A DNA stretch of 64,000 nucleotides, taken from positions 19,765,599 through 19,829,598 of the forward strand of contig OY726571.1 in assembly GCA_963383645.1 (NCBI GenBank), read 5' to 3'. The position numbers were made by a program, and so were the translations under genes. How positions within the stretch are numbered: position 1 is the stretch's first letter; every line of letters begins with the position of its first letter. The stretch comes from Muscardinus avellanarius (taxonomy: Eukaryota > Chordata > Mammalia > Rodentia > Gliridae). Under the pieces are notes generated by a model. That model saw nothing but the letters and a program-made list of their open reading frames with translations. It did no database searches and was not told the origin of the DNA. This document shows, in pieces, positions 25,620 through 34,975 of the stretch.

Positions 25620-25668
25620 TCTCTCTCTCTCTCTCTCTCTCTCTCCCTTTCTCTTTCTCTCTCTCTCT
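25620..25668 (+). repeat. (CT)n microsatellite
   Basis: CT units with CCTTT interruptions; this is the tail side of the inverted SINE that follows. Confidence 0.95.
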
Positions 25669-25684
25669 TCTATTTGTCTTATTT

Positions 25685-25843
25685 TTTGGGGGGATGGGGG
25701 TGAGAGACATGTAGGACATTGAACCCAGAAGGCATTCTTCCTCTGAGCTAAACTGTACCCCCAGTCCTGAAACATGGCCATGCTAAATTGCTGATGATCT
25801 TACTTATTGGCTAGAGCTGGTCTTGAACCTGCAACCCCCTAGG
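25685..25843 (-). mobile_element. B1-ID SINE, head truncated
   Basis: 'gacattgaacccagaaggca' and 'taaactgtacccccagtcct' through 'ctggtcttgaacctgcaacc'. The outer part of the head is missing. Confidence 0.75.
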
Positions 25844-25924
25844 AGACAGTAAATAAAATATATAAGGAGCTCCTACAACTTTATAGGGGGAAAAAAAATC
25901 ATCTTACTTAAAAATGGTCAAGAG

Positions 25925-26200
25925 AGCCAGGCCTGGTGGAGCACACTTGTAATTCCAAGATCTGAATAGACCCTTCTTAAAAAGAAGGCATTCAAAGCCA
26001 GGTGGGGTAGCACAGACTTGTAATCCCAGTACTTAGGAGGCTGAGACAGGAGGATCTCAGATTCAAGGACAGCCTCAGCAAGTAGTGGGGCTCTCATCAA
26101 CCTGGTGAGACTCTATTTAAAAAAAAAAAAAATAGGGCTAAGGATGTAGCTCAGAGGTAGAATGCCCCTGAGTTCAATCCCTAGAACCACACACACAAAA
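25925..26200 (+). mobile_element. B1 head fragment followed by a full B1-ID SINE
   Basis: A 40-base head piece ('gccaggcctggtggagcaca') precedes a complete element from about 25997 ('agccaggtggggtagcacag') to 'agttcaatccctagaaccac'. Confidence 0.82.
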
Positions 26201-26467
26201 AAGAAGACATATAATTTTTATTTTTATAATGGATCTATGCATGATCACCTCTATCTGGCATAGAGATAAATGTGTTTTGACTAATATAGTTAACTTGACT
26301 AAATGAATAATATTTGTTTGTTGTTAAAAATTGTATTAACTGATTTCTTATTATTGGCTTCTTTCATATTTCTGTACCTCTAGACAGTGTTTCAATTCTA
26401 GTCTTTTCTCTTCATTTAGTCCTAATTTACCCCAAAAACCCTGATAATTGACTCACTACAATTCAAT
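26201..26467. other. AT-rich stretch, nothing recognised
   Basis: Under 300 bases between two SINE groups, with no element seen. Confidence 0.5.
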
Positions 26468-26770
26468 GCGGTACTGGAAATGGAACCCAGGGACATTCTA
26501 CCTCTGAGCTATACACCCAGCCCTACTTTTTATTCTTTATTTTTAAATGTTTTATTTTTTAATATTTTTTGTGGGTCTGGGAATGGAAGCCAGAGGCATC
26601 AATCTCCCAGCTACACCCCTTGCCCTACTTTTTATTCTTTATTTTGAAACAGGGTTTCACTAAGTTGCAGAGGGCCTCACTAAGTAGCTGAGGGTGGACA
26701 CAAACCGTGATCCTCTGGTCTCAGCCTCCCAAATACTGGGTTTAAAAGTATGTGCCACCATGCTCAGCAT
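26468..26770 (-). mobile_element. ID module plus complete B1-ID SINE (probably nested)
   Basis: An ID module and linker (26468-26560, 'ggtactggaaatggaaccca') is followed by a second, complete element (26565-26770, 'gtctgggaatggaagccaga' to 'gtgccaccatgctcagc'). No second head remains beyond it. Confidence 0.8.
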
Positions 26771-27237
26771 CCTTGGTTAAATTTATTCCTGTGGCCGGGC
26801 GTGGTGGCGCACGCTTGTAATCCCCGCGCTTGGGAGGCAGAGACAGGAGGATCGTGCAGGTTCGAAGCTAGCCCCACGTGCTGGCTTAGGAGACCCTGTT
26901 TCCAAAAAAAAATAGGTCTGGTAGTGTAGCCCGGAGGTAGAAGGGCCTCCAGGAACCCCAGTACCACCAAAAAAAAAAAAAAAAAAATTATTCCTGTGTA
27001 TTTTACTTTTTTGTGGCTTCGTATATATGTCGCTTCATTTTCTTGGAAAGTATGTTGTTACTATACAGAAATCCCACTGACTTGGGAGTGTTAATTTTGT
27101 ATCCTGTGGCTTTATTGTGTTTATTAGTTCTAACAGATTTTATTTTTGGTGGCCTTTTTAGAGTTTTCTCTATAAAAGATCATGTTACCAGCAAACAACA
27201 ATTTTACTTCCTTTTTTTTTCTATTTGAATGTCCTTT

Positions 27238-27240
<3 letters not shown>
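26771..27240 (-). mobile_element. L1 ORF2 fragment (old), part 1
   Basis: The + strand reads 'ttaattttgtatcctgtggc', 'gagttttctctataaaagat' and 'catgttaccagcaaacaac', the inverted L1 ORF2 pattern. A SINE interrupts it at 26794-26987. The series resumes at about 30660 with 'aagacttccaatacaaggtt', so the stretch between is inserted. Confidence 0.8.
26794..26987 (+). mobile_element. B1-ID SINE, variant subfamily, young
   Basis: 'gccgggcgtggtggcgcacg' to 'gaaccccagtaccacc' with an A-run, flanked by TTATTCCTGTG at 26783-26793 and 26988-26998. It is inserted in the antisense L1. Confidence 0.93.

Positions 27241-27288
<48 letters not shown>
27241..27288 (+). repeat. (CT)n microsatellite at the nested L1 junction
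   Basis: 24 perfect CT units lie exactly between the older antisense L1 and the younger antisense L1 3' end, so it probably grew from that element's tail. Confidence 0.95.
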
Positions 27289-27290
<2 letters not shown>

Positions 27291-27469
27291 TTTTAGTGCC
27301 TTTTAAATATACTTTTATCAGTGCATTATAACTATACATCACAGTGGTTCTGTGTGATAAAAACATGTTTGCACACAGCACACAGCCCCACACATGTTAG
27401 TCAGATTGGTAGTGAAAACTTGCAATACAGACATAGCATGATTTGAACTGTTTTCATCTGTTTCCTCTC
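27289..27469 (-). mobile_element. L1 3' end (younger), split by the LTR element
   Basis: 'atcagtgcattataactata' is the inverted L1 3' terminus. 'ccacacatgttagtcagatt' and 'agcatgatttgaactgtttt' parallel 52550-52720. The rest of the fragment appears at 30631-30660 after the LTR element. Confidence 0.75.
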
Positions 27470-27793
27470 TGATAAGTTGGGTCCTGCACTCATGTGACTT
27501 TGTGTCACATGACCTCTGCAGGGCAAGGGAGGGGCTGAAACCCCTGCGAGAATTGGGCATTCCCGCGAGTAAACCCTCCTCTCGCGAGATGCATACCTTG
27601 AAAAGGAGAGCCCGCGTCCTCAAGCTTTGGACAGGCGCGCGGGCCCCACGGTGCCTCGCCCTGATCCCCGGGAGAGCCGTGCCATTAAAACTTTACATGC
27701 CACGTGTACCGGACCTCTCTCGTGTTTTTCACACTCCGCCGTACTCACTTACTTTTTATTTTACTCGCATTAATTTTTTTATTTTACTTATCA
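27470..27793 (+). repeat. 5' LTR of the non-autonomous element
   Basis: 324 bp, TGATAA...TTATCA. Contains ATTAAA within 'gccattaaaactttacatg', a possible polyadenylation signal. There is no clear TATA box, but the segment is rich in CpG ('cgcgagatgcat', 'gcgcgcgggcccc'). Confidence 0.9.
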
Positions 27794-27795
27794 TT

Positions 27796-27811
27796 TGGTG
27801 CCAAACCGGGA
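27796..27811 (+). promoter_or_regulatory. Primer-binding site, tRNA-Phe-like
   Basis: TGGTGCCAAACCGGGA lies two bases inside the 5' LTR. Its closest match I know is the complement of the tRNA-Phe 3' end, with two bases missing. Confidence 0.7.
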
Positions 27812-27894
27812 GAACTCTTGGGTCCCTCCCCATTTTTTTTCTTTTTTTTTCGTTTTTTCCTTTTTTCTCTTTTTATTTTTACTCTCTTTTTGAG

Positions 27895-29010
27895 CCCCGG
27901 ACTCTCCGACCCGCCAGCAGCTCGACTGTGAGGTCCCACACCAGCGCTCCGCTTGCAGGCGTTGCTCCCACCACTGCCGCCGCTGCCGCCCCGTGCCTGC
28001 CTGGACCGTAAGCCTTCTTCCCCAGCCCCGCGCTCCCCGGGAGAGCCGGCGGCCTTCTTCCCGCCCCGGGCTCTGCTGAGAGTCCGCGTCCATTTTTCCA
28101 GCCACGAGCTCTGCTGAGAGCCGGTGGCCATCTTTCCAGCCCTGAGCTCTGCTGAGAACCCGCGGCCATCTTTCCGGCCCTGAGCTCTGCTGAGAACCCG
28201 CGGCCATCTTTCCGGCCCCGAGCTCTGCTGAGAGCCCGTGGCCAACTTTTCGGCCCCGCGCTCTGCTGAGAGTCCGTGGCCATCTTTCCGGCCCCGCGCT
28301 CTGCTGAGAGCCGGTGGCCATCTTTTCCCGCCCATGTGCTCTCTTCTGGAGCGCCGACGGCCATCTTCCACTGCCACCGCGGCCGCAGCCACCACTGCCA
28401 GGGCATGCAGGCTCCCCCGGCCACCAGGCTGCCAGTTCCACCTGCCCGGAGCCAGGCTCCTTGGGTGATGCTGGCACCTCCTCTGCCTGCCGACCTCCTG
28501 CATGGGCCAGGACCTCTGCCTGCTGCTTGGACCTCCTAAAACCGCCATTCCAGCTCAGCGCTCCGGTCACTGCCGGGATCTCTGGCCGGTTTGCCCCGCC
28601 CGCCCCGAGCCAGGCTCATTGGGCGGCGCACAGCCGGCTTCAGTGTCCGCCACAGTCACCCGTGCCAGGCGTAGCTCTACTCGCTGCTGCTGCTCCGTTC
28701 CGCCCGCCCAAGCCAGGCTCACTGGCGGTGCTCCTCGGGGCCCAGCCTCAGCGTCTGCCGCGTGCCTGGAAGCCATTTTGTCTCCACGCCGCAAACCCGG
28801 CAAGCCATGCCGCCTGCGTGCCACCGTTTGATCCCGCCTGCGCCAGCCACCAGTGCCGTCCACGCCAGCCACCAGAATCTGCGCGCCCCAGCTCCACCGC
28901 GCCCCCAGCAGCTTCTCAGCGTTTCTGTCGCAGCCAGCGCTGGCTGACAACACTTCACTCCGGTAAACTGCCTCCTTCCCTTGGTTAGCGGGTTCCGGAC
29001 TTGGGTCTTC
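27895..29010. promoter_or_regulatory. CpG-island-like interior of the LTR element
   Basis: CpG-dense, GC-rich sequence about 1.1 kb long within an AT-rich desert. Outside the array are further YY1-like sites, for example 'agccgccattttgtgatggc' at about 29397. Promoter activity is possible but not shown by the sequence. Confidence 0.5.
28030..28360 (+). repeat. 38-bp tandem array with YY1-like motifs
   Basis: Units start at 28030, 28068, 28106, 28144, 28182, 28220, 28258 and 28296, a strict 38-bp period, with a decayed ninth from 28334. The core is 'gctctgctgagaacccgcgg' then 'ccatctttccggcccc'. Most units hold GCGGCCATCTT or a near form, the inverted YY1 consensus with one mismatch. Because 38 is not a multiple of three, each unit shifts frame, so several frames stay open on the minus strand without being genes. 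Confidence 0.9.
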
Positions 29011-30302
29011 CGGTCCACTGGGACCCCAAAATCCAAGCGCTTGGTGACCCATTGTCCCCTGGTCCACTGGGACCACCCTCCGGATGACCAGGTCATCCTC
29101 CGGTTTTGAGAAGGAATGAAGACGTTCTTCCCTATCTCTTAACCTCTGTTTCTGAACGATTGAGCAGGGAAATTGGGGACGCCCATTTCCTGTTCTTCGT
29201 TTCCGCCCGCGAACCAATTATGGGGAGTCGAACCTTTATACTAGCAGATGCCCACATCTCCATGCTCCACCTGTCTGCCTTGATACGAGTTGGGAAATGG
29301 GTTGCGGTGGCCCAGGAATAGTTAGGAACTTTTCTAAGCGGTCTGGTATCCCTCCAAATGCTCTCCTCTATCAGCTGCCATTTATTTTCCCACCAGCCGC
29401 CATTTTGTGATGGCGCGCAGTCACTGCCTGGTGACATCACAGTCGCCATTGTGGCCCCCACCAGACTACAATTTTGTTGGGTGGCTGCTTGGCCACTCCG
29501 CAAGGTTTTAAACATGCTTGGCTTCCGGCTCCCTTTCCGGCCCGCTTGGGCACGCCCTAGGTGCTGTGGGAAACGCCGGGCCAGGGCTGGGGCGACACCC
29601 TCTGCCCATGGGGAGTCTGCATTGCTATTCTTGCCGGACACCAGCCCTGGGACGCGCTCTTTGTGAGTATAGGTCCATCGCAGCTGACAGAACCTTAACA
29701 TGGCATCTAAGTTTTAATTCCAGAGAGAAACAGGCGGAAATGGAGCGTACACTCCGACTTTGCCATAAAGCAGATCCCTGGTAGCTGCCCTTCAGCTGGC
29801 GGTGGCGGCTCAGCCCTCTGGAGTGCCACCTAGGTGTGGAGGACTGCAACAACAACTACCTCCAGGAGCCTGCCTGAAGTGGGGTAAAGCCACGCCTACC
29901 AATCAGACTGCCCGGCGTGTGGCCAGGAGGGTCACTGGAACAGTGCCCTTGGAAAAGGGTGAGCCCCAGGTGCCACAACACAGGGGGAGCATCTTTCCAG
30001 ACCAGGCCCCACTGCTGGCCCTACTCAGCCTGGCTGAAGATTGATGGCTCCTGGATCCCTCAACCTCCATCCTCTTTGCCAGCTCAGGCCCTTGCCTGTT
30101 CAAGCCTCCTCAAGTGCACATCACTAAGCTGTCCAGGGTAACCTCCAATTCGCACTGCAGCTATGCACCCACCTGCACCCCCTTCTGGGGGACTGGACTC
30201 CCGACTCCTCCCAGCCTGGGGCCCCTGATGATGCCCCTTGACAGCAGGAAGAAGCTAGAGGGTCCAACGTCATCCATTATCCCTACCATCAAAAGGCTGG
30301 AA
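29011..30302 (+). mobile_element. 3' interior of the LTR element, no coding homology
   Basis: GC-rich, moderately CpG-rich sequence with scattered open frames up to 189 codons on the minus strand and 102 on the plus. None resembles a retroviral or host protein that I know. It ends at the right LTR. Confidence 0.6.
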
Positions 30303-30625
30303 TGATAAGTTGGGTCCTGCACTCATGTGACTTTGTGTCACATGACCTCTGCAGGGCAAGGGAGGGGCTGAAACCCCTGCGAGAATTGGGTGTTCCCGCC
30401 AGTAAACCCTCCTCTCGTGAGATGCATACCTTGAAAAGGAGAGCCCGCGTCCTCTAGCTTCGGACAGGCGCACGGGCCCCACAGTGCCTCGCCCTGATCC
30501 CTGGGAGAGCCGTGCCATTAAAACTTTACATGCCATGTGTACAAGACCTCTCTCGTGTTTTTCGCAATCTGCCGTACTCACTTATTTTTTATTTTACTCG
30601 CATTAATTTTTTATTTTACTTATCA
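30303..30625 (+). repeat. 3' LTR of the non-autonomous element
   Basis: 323 bp. Differs from the 5' LTR at sites such as 'gggtgttcccgccagt' versus 'gggcattcccgcgagt'. Confidence 0.9.
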
Positions 30626-30630
30626 CTCTC

Positions 30631-30890
30631 CTCACTTCTCTCCCCTTCCTCTATTCCACTGGTCCTATTCCTTTTTCTTGCCCAGTTGCTCTGAAGAAGA
30701 CTTCCAATACAAGGTTGCCCAAAAGTGGTGACAGTGAGAATCCTTGTCTTATTCTGAATCTCAGAGAAAAGGCTTCAATTTTACATTGTTAGCTTTGAAT
30801 GTTTCACATATGACTTGCATTGTGTTGAGGCACATTCCTTCTGTATCTAACTTAAAATGTCACTAATAATTAGGGAAAGTCAGATTAATA
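30631..30890 (-). mobile_element. Resumption of both antisense L1 layers
   Basis: 30631-30660 continues the younger L1 end ('cccttcctctattccactgg'). From about 30660 the older ORF2 fragment resumes ('cttgcccagttgctctgaag', 'agtggtgacagtgagaatcc' then 'ttgtcttattctgaatctca'). Confidence 0.75.
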
Positions 30891-30984
30891 CTGTGATGAG
30901 ATGTGAGCTCCTCTCTCATAGACATGTCAGAGCGTCTCATCACAAAGACAAAAGACAGCAAGGAGTGGTAAAGGGATGGGGAAA

Positions 30985-31475
30985 AGAGAACCTCTGTACA
31001 CGGTTCTTGAAAATGTAAATTAGTACAGCCATTATAAAAAATGTAGGGAGGGTCTTCAAAAACTAAAATTAGAGCTAGCACGTGATTCAGCCATTCCACT
31101 AGTGCTATTTACCCCAAATATTTGAATTTTGCATGTCAAAAAGATGTCTATACTCCCAGGTTTATACAATACCATTCAAAAGCACCAACCTGTCAAGTTA
31201 TAGTATCAACCCAAGTATCTACCAACAGATGAATGGGTATGAAAGATGCAGTGTATCTACACAGTAGAATATTATTCAGGTTGAAAAAATTATTGCCATT
31301 TGTGACAACACATATAGAACTGGAAATGTTATGCTAAGTGAAATAATACAGGCATAAAAAGACCAACACTATATGTTTTCACTTATATGTGAAATCAATA
31401 AGAAACTCAAAGAAGCAAGAGGTACAATCGTGGAAAATGGAGCAAATGGAAGATTATGATCAACGAGTTCAAAGA
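30985..31475 (+). mobile_element. L1 ORF2/3' region fragment
   Basis: 'gtaaattagtacagccatta', 'ctaccaacagatgaatgggt', 'acacagtagaatattattca' and 'atgctaagtgaaataataca' follow the order of an L1 3' end. It is heavily mutated with no usable frame. Confidence 0.85.
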
Positions 31476-31689
31476 CTTGATTAGTCATGAGAAATGTGGT
31501 TTTTCTTTGAGATATATTGCATAGGGTAGGACATAAAGTAAATAACGCTTTGTACATTTAAAAATTACTAAGAGAATATGAAATGTTCTCACCACAAAAA
31601 TTATGCCTTTGAGCTAATGGATATGTTAATTAGATTTATTTAGTGTTTCCACATTATATTCATAAATCATGATATCATTGTGTTTTACA

Positions 31690-31694
31690 CACAT

Positions 31695-31739
<45 letters not shown>

Positions 31740-31740
31740 C
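31690..31740 (+). repeat. (AC)n(AT)n compound microsatellite
   Basis: AC units run directly into AT units. Confidence 0.95.
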
Positions 31741-31782
31741 AACTATAATTTGCCAATTTGTAATTAAAATATAAAAATTTAG

Positions 31783-31822
31783 CCAAGTGTGGTGGCACAT
31801 GCTTGTAATCCCTGCTCTTGGG
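31783..31822 (+). mobile_element. B1 head interrupted by the class II provirus
   Basis: 'agccaagtgtggtggcacat' 'gcttgtaatccctgctcttg' stops at the first base of the LTR. No remainder is found downstream, so the right flank of the provirus has been lost or rearranged. Confidence 0.7.
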
Positions 31823-32220
31823 TGTGGGGAGCCATTAAGGTTTTCCCCTTATGTTTTTAATACTTCTGACTGTCCTTGCCCAGAGTCAACAAGGTTTGGG
31901 GCCTTGAAAGCTTCAAGGTTACTAATGCTAATGATGATATTGTTCTGTCTGAGCTAAGACTAGGTTTGTGTTGCATCAGGGTATTGTTTGACCTGCCCAG
32001 ACATTGGAATTTTCCCTCCAGGGTAACCTAAAGCAAAAAACTATAAATACCAGGAGAGAAGAAGCCCCAGTGTTGGCCAGTAGAGATATCTACCCGGGAG
32101 TTGACTGGCGATCCTTCCATGCTTAGGAATAAATCATATTTGGAATTTAATTCTTGAGTTATATTATTTCATCCTCACTCTTCTCTTTGGAACCCGTACT
32201 TTTGCCAGCTGGCTCCGGCA
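31823..32220 (+). repeat. 5' LTR of the class II provirus
   Basis: Starts TGTGGGGAGCC and ends CTCCGGCA. It has a TATAAAT box at 32042-32048 and AATAAA at 32128-32133, a normal U3-R arrangement. The 3' boundary is inferred from the primer-site-like TGGTGGCCCGTATGGGGA at 32224-32241, which resembles a mutated tRNA-Lys type site. Confidence 0.72.
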
Positions 32221-32331
32221 GGTGTGGTGGCCCGTATGGGGAAATTCTGAAACTGAGGACCCAGTGAAGGACACCGCTGAACAGAAAGAGAGCGTGCTCG
32301 AAGACTCGTGCTGGCGATGAGTAACATGGAA

Positions 32332-32555
32332 GTTGTAATATACAGTGGGTCAAGGGAATAGTTGTTTGTTTTTTGTACATATGTTAAAAGAGAGCTTTGT
32401 GCTAGAGAAACTAAGACAGAAAATGAACAGAGAAACTAAGATAGAAAATGAAGGCACCTAACGTGTGTGTTGTAATATACAATGGGTCAAAAGATTCGTT
32501 TTTTGTTTTTTGTACATATGTTAAGAGTTATGCTTGGTGTTAGGAGAACTAAGAT
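32332..32555 (+). repeat. 137-bp imperfect tandem duplication in the proviral leader
   Basis: 'gttgtaatatacagtgggtc' at 32332 recurs as 'gttgtaatatacaatgggtc' at 32469. The following 'gttttttgtacatatgttaa' and 'gagaaactaag/ggagaactaag' are also shared. Confidence 0.8.
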
Positions 32556-32649
32556 AAAACAGGAGGGTGTTTTGCCTTCAATTTTAATGTAGCACATGCT
32601 AAACAAAGTATTGAAAAGCCCATACCTTTTTCTTTAATATCACCACTTC

Positions 32650-33150
32650 AAGCGGCTATAAATCGGGCTGCAAAAAACAGAGAAGATACTAGAGGGTTTA
32701 GAGTTTTCCCGGTCACTAAAGACCCTGATGGTCAAGGAGATGTTCTTAGAGGACACAGACCCTTTCCTTTTAAATAATTAAAAGAATTAAAAACGGCTTG
32801 TGCTCAATATGGGCCAACAGCAACTTTTACTCAAGCCATGTTAGAATCTCTCTCCATGGAGGCTTTGTGTCCTTCTGAGTGGAAGCAGATAGCCCGAGCT
32901 TGTTTATCAGGGGGTGATTTTTTATTATGGAAGTCTGAATTTGCAGAGCAATGCCAATCCACAGCAGATTTGAATGCAGCTCAGGGAATACCCATAGATT
33001 TTGATATGTTAGCAGGAGAAGGACAGTTTAGGGAGACGGCTCAGCAATTGGAATTTAGTCTAGCTTCTTAGGCTCAGACCAATGCTGCTGCGCGTCGAGC
33101 ATGGAACAAGTTGCCCTCTTCAGGAAATCAAACTGAAGATCTTTCAAAAA
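32650..33150 (+). pseudogene. gag capsid remnant of the class II provirus
   Basis: One frame reads as the N-terminal half of a betaretroviral capsid protein, with recognisable motifs such as CAQYGPTATFTQAM and LSGGDFLLWKSEF. The frame is closed by TAA at 32775-32777 and TAG at 33069-33071 and then runs on to NQTEDLSK at about 33148, where the internal deletion joins it to pol sequence. Matrix, the capsid C-terminal half and nucleocapsid zinc knuckles are absent. It is non-functional as it stands. Confidence 0.82.
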
Positions 33151-34039
33151 TCCTTTTACTAAACAGCAAGTACAATGGCTTTTTCAGAATGCTGATTCAT
33201 AGGCGATTGTTTTTGCATCTTTTATTGGAGAAATTGACAATCATTTACCTCATGATAAATTATTACAGTTTGTTAATAAACATGCTCTTATATGTCCAGA
33301 GTATTTGCCTGTTCCTCATTTAGGTGTAAATCCACGGGGATTGGTCCCCAATAATCTATGGCAAATGGATGTTACACACATTTCTGCCTTTGGTAAACAA
33401 AAGTATGTTCATGTGTCTATTGATACTTTTTTAGGATTTATTATGGCTACAGACCAAACTGGGGAGGCCGGTAAGCATGTGATTTCCCATTGTTTAAAAT
33501 GTTTTTCTATCTCAGGACTTTCTACCTGCATTAAAACTGATAGTGGTTCAGGATATACTAGTATGGCTTTTAAAGGATTTTGCAATACAGATAATATTCA
33601 ACATATTACAGGTATACCCTATAATCCTCAGGGACAGGGCATTGTAGAACATGCCCACAATTCTTTAAAAACAACACTTTTGAAAATAAATAAAAAGGGG
33701 GAGTTATATCCCCACTCACCACAGAACTCTTTAAATCATGCTCTTTTTATTCTTAATTTCTTGAATGCTGACAAAACTGGTCACACAGCAGCAGAAAGAT
33801 ACTGGCATCCATCCTCCAAAAAGAATTTTGCTCTAGTAAAATGGAAAGATCCTTGCACAGGAATTTGGAAAGGTCCCGACCCCGTACTAATATGGGGACA
33901 AGGGCATGTTTGTGTTTTCTCACAGGATGAAGATAATGCACGGTGGATACCTGAGCGGCTGGTGCGACATATGGATCAAGTAAAAATGGAAGACTCTCAG
34001 ATTAATGCTGATGATGCTCCCAGCTCCAATGATGAATGA
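33150..34039 (+). pseudogene. pol remnant: end of RNase H/start of integrase, then integrase core and C-terminal domain
   Basis: From the deletion junction a second frame carries pol sequence, with a TAG at 33200-33202. It is then open from 33203, with the listed 244-codon frame at 33305-34039. In that frame the catalytic triad is D22 (QMDVTH), D79 (KTDSGSGY) and E115 (GIVEHAH), 35 residues between the last two, the DD35E spacing of retroviral integrases. A C-terminal stretch with WKDPCTGIWKGP and WIPERLVRHMD fits the integrase C-terminal domain. The N-terminal zinc-binding region is incomplete. There is no start codon context, and the frame differs from gag. The core looks undamaged, but the provirus is defective. 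Confidence 0.85.
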
Positions 34040-34283
34040 AACAGATCCTCCCATACTTCATCCAGCTGTTTGGGAACAACAGGAGATCACTGTCTTCAGT
34101 GACAACTCAAGATTGCTGGGACTTCTTGCTTTGAACTTTACACTCATTGCGGAAACTTAATTATTTTGGACAAAGAATTGATACACTCTTATGTTTTTCT
34201 AAAAATGTCAAAAAGATGGGATGTCTGCAGTTGACGCCTGTGGTATTGGAAACAAGTACAAAAAGACTGATAGTAATTGTGCT

Positions 34284-34641
34284 ATTAAAGGTTACACGTG
34301 GACTTGGCCTTTTATATCCATGACCTCCATCTTGTTTGCGTGACTCTGATGTAGTGAACCTCCCTGTAAGGTACCTCCCCTAGCAAGGTGTGCTGAGGTG
34401 TCTCCTTTCATGGAGGGAAAGGTCAAACCCTGCCCCATCCCCCCTAGATCATCATGTAGATCTCTCTTTAGAAAGAGGAAGCCCTAGCTCTCCTCTATTG
34501 ACTTGTTAGTTACTTTGAGCTAGGTTGTTTTACATTGGAATAGCTGCCTGTTTTTAGGTCAAAACCAAGTCTTTTCTTTTGAAATATATTAATAATCAGA
34601 GCTTTCCCAAATCTTCCTAGGCCATTCCCCATACTGGCACA
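34284..34641 (-). mobile_element. LTR-like repeat, left arm of an inverted pair
   Basis: Reverse complement of 35640-36057: for example 'ccatgacctccatcttgttt' here versus 'aaacaagatggaggtcatgg' there, and 'cccaaatcttcctaggcc' versus 'ggcctaggaagatttggg'. This copy lacks about 65 bp present in the right arm near 35700-35760, and lacks the right arm's 3' end with its AATAAA. Confidence 0.85.
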
Positions 34642-34790
34642 AGGAGACTCGGGAACACTGCTGCAGAAAATTACTGTGCAACCATGACCAAGCTGCAGGG
34701 CTGCAAACATTCCCAAGAAGGTGACTTCTACCTCATCTTTACCTTCCAAAATCCACACACTTGCGTCTAATTTGCAGAATTTAATTCATT
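34642..34790. other. Unassigned spacer before the retroposed segment
   Basis: No repeat recognised. It ends in the LINE endonuclease-like site TT/AAGA at 34789-34794. Confidence 0.5.
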
Positions 34791-34975
34791 AAGAACCCCA
34801 GCTTGCTGTCTTAATTTTCCATATAATTTATAGTTCATTTATTAAAATGCCAAATGCAATGCTTTAAAATGCTCTTAACGTAATAAGATTGAAAGTAACA
34901 CTTAAGTCTTTTAAATGGGTTTCTTTAACTGCTGGTATACGAACAACATTATTAAATGGTATGCTTTTTTGAGGG

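Larger units (their letters stand above)
27465..30630 (+). mobile_element. Non-autonomous LTR retroelement, complete, with 5-bp target duplication
   Basis: Two LTRs (27470-27793, 30303-30625) each start TGATAA and end TTATCA, and are flanked by CTCTC at 27465-27469 and 30626-30630. By hand count they differ at about 16 sites plus one indel, roughly 95% identity, many differences being C/T or G/A at CpG. Just inside the left LTR is a tRNA-Phe-like primer site. The 2.5-kb interior is CpG-rich and encodes no gag, protease, reverse transcriptase, integrase or envelope that I can see, so it must have relied on another retrovirus. The orientation is + from the primer site. The purine tract before the right LTR is weak (CAAAAGGCTGGAA). 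Confidence 0.88.
31823..34283 (+). mobile_element. Deleted class II (betaretrovirus-like) endogenous provirus
   Basis: A 5' LTR, a leader, part of gag and the end of pol are present in order. Protease, reverse transcriptase and most of RNase H are missing, removed by an internal deletion near 33150. No 3' LTR is found; sequence of another repeat begins at about 34284. The proteins match the betaretrovirus/intracisternal-particle group by family pattern. Stops and the deletion make it incapable of producing a virus. Confidence 0.82.

Noticed and set aside
27784..28570. Overlapping minus-strand open frames of 254, 259 and 181 codons with Gln/Ser-rich repeats
   Set aside because: They read the 38-bp GC-rich array backwards. 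Because 38 is not divisible by three, all frames pass through similar stop-poor units, so openness is a by-product of composition and repetition.
28314..29217. Plus-strand 224-codon and minus-strand 216-codon frames in the LTR element interior
   Set aside because: CpG-rich sequence has few stop codons. The frames overlap each other on opposite strands and resemble no retroviral or host protein known to me.
29132..29701. Minus-strand 189-codon frame in the LTR element
   Set aside because: Antisense to the element, no recognisable domain, and overlapped by other frames.
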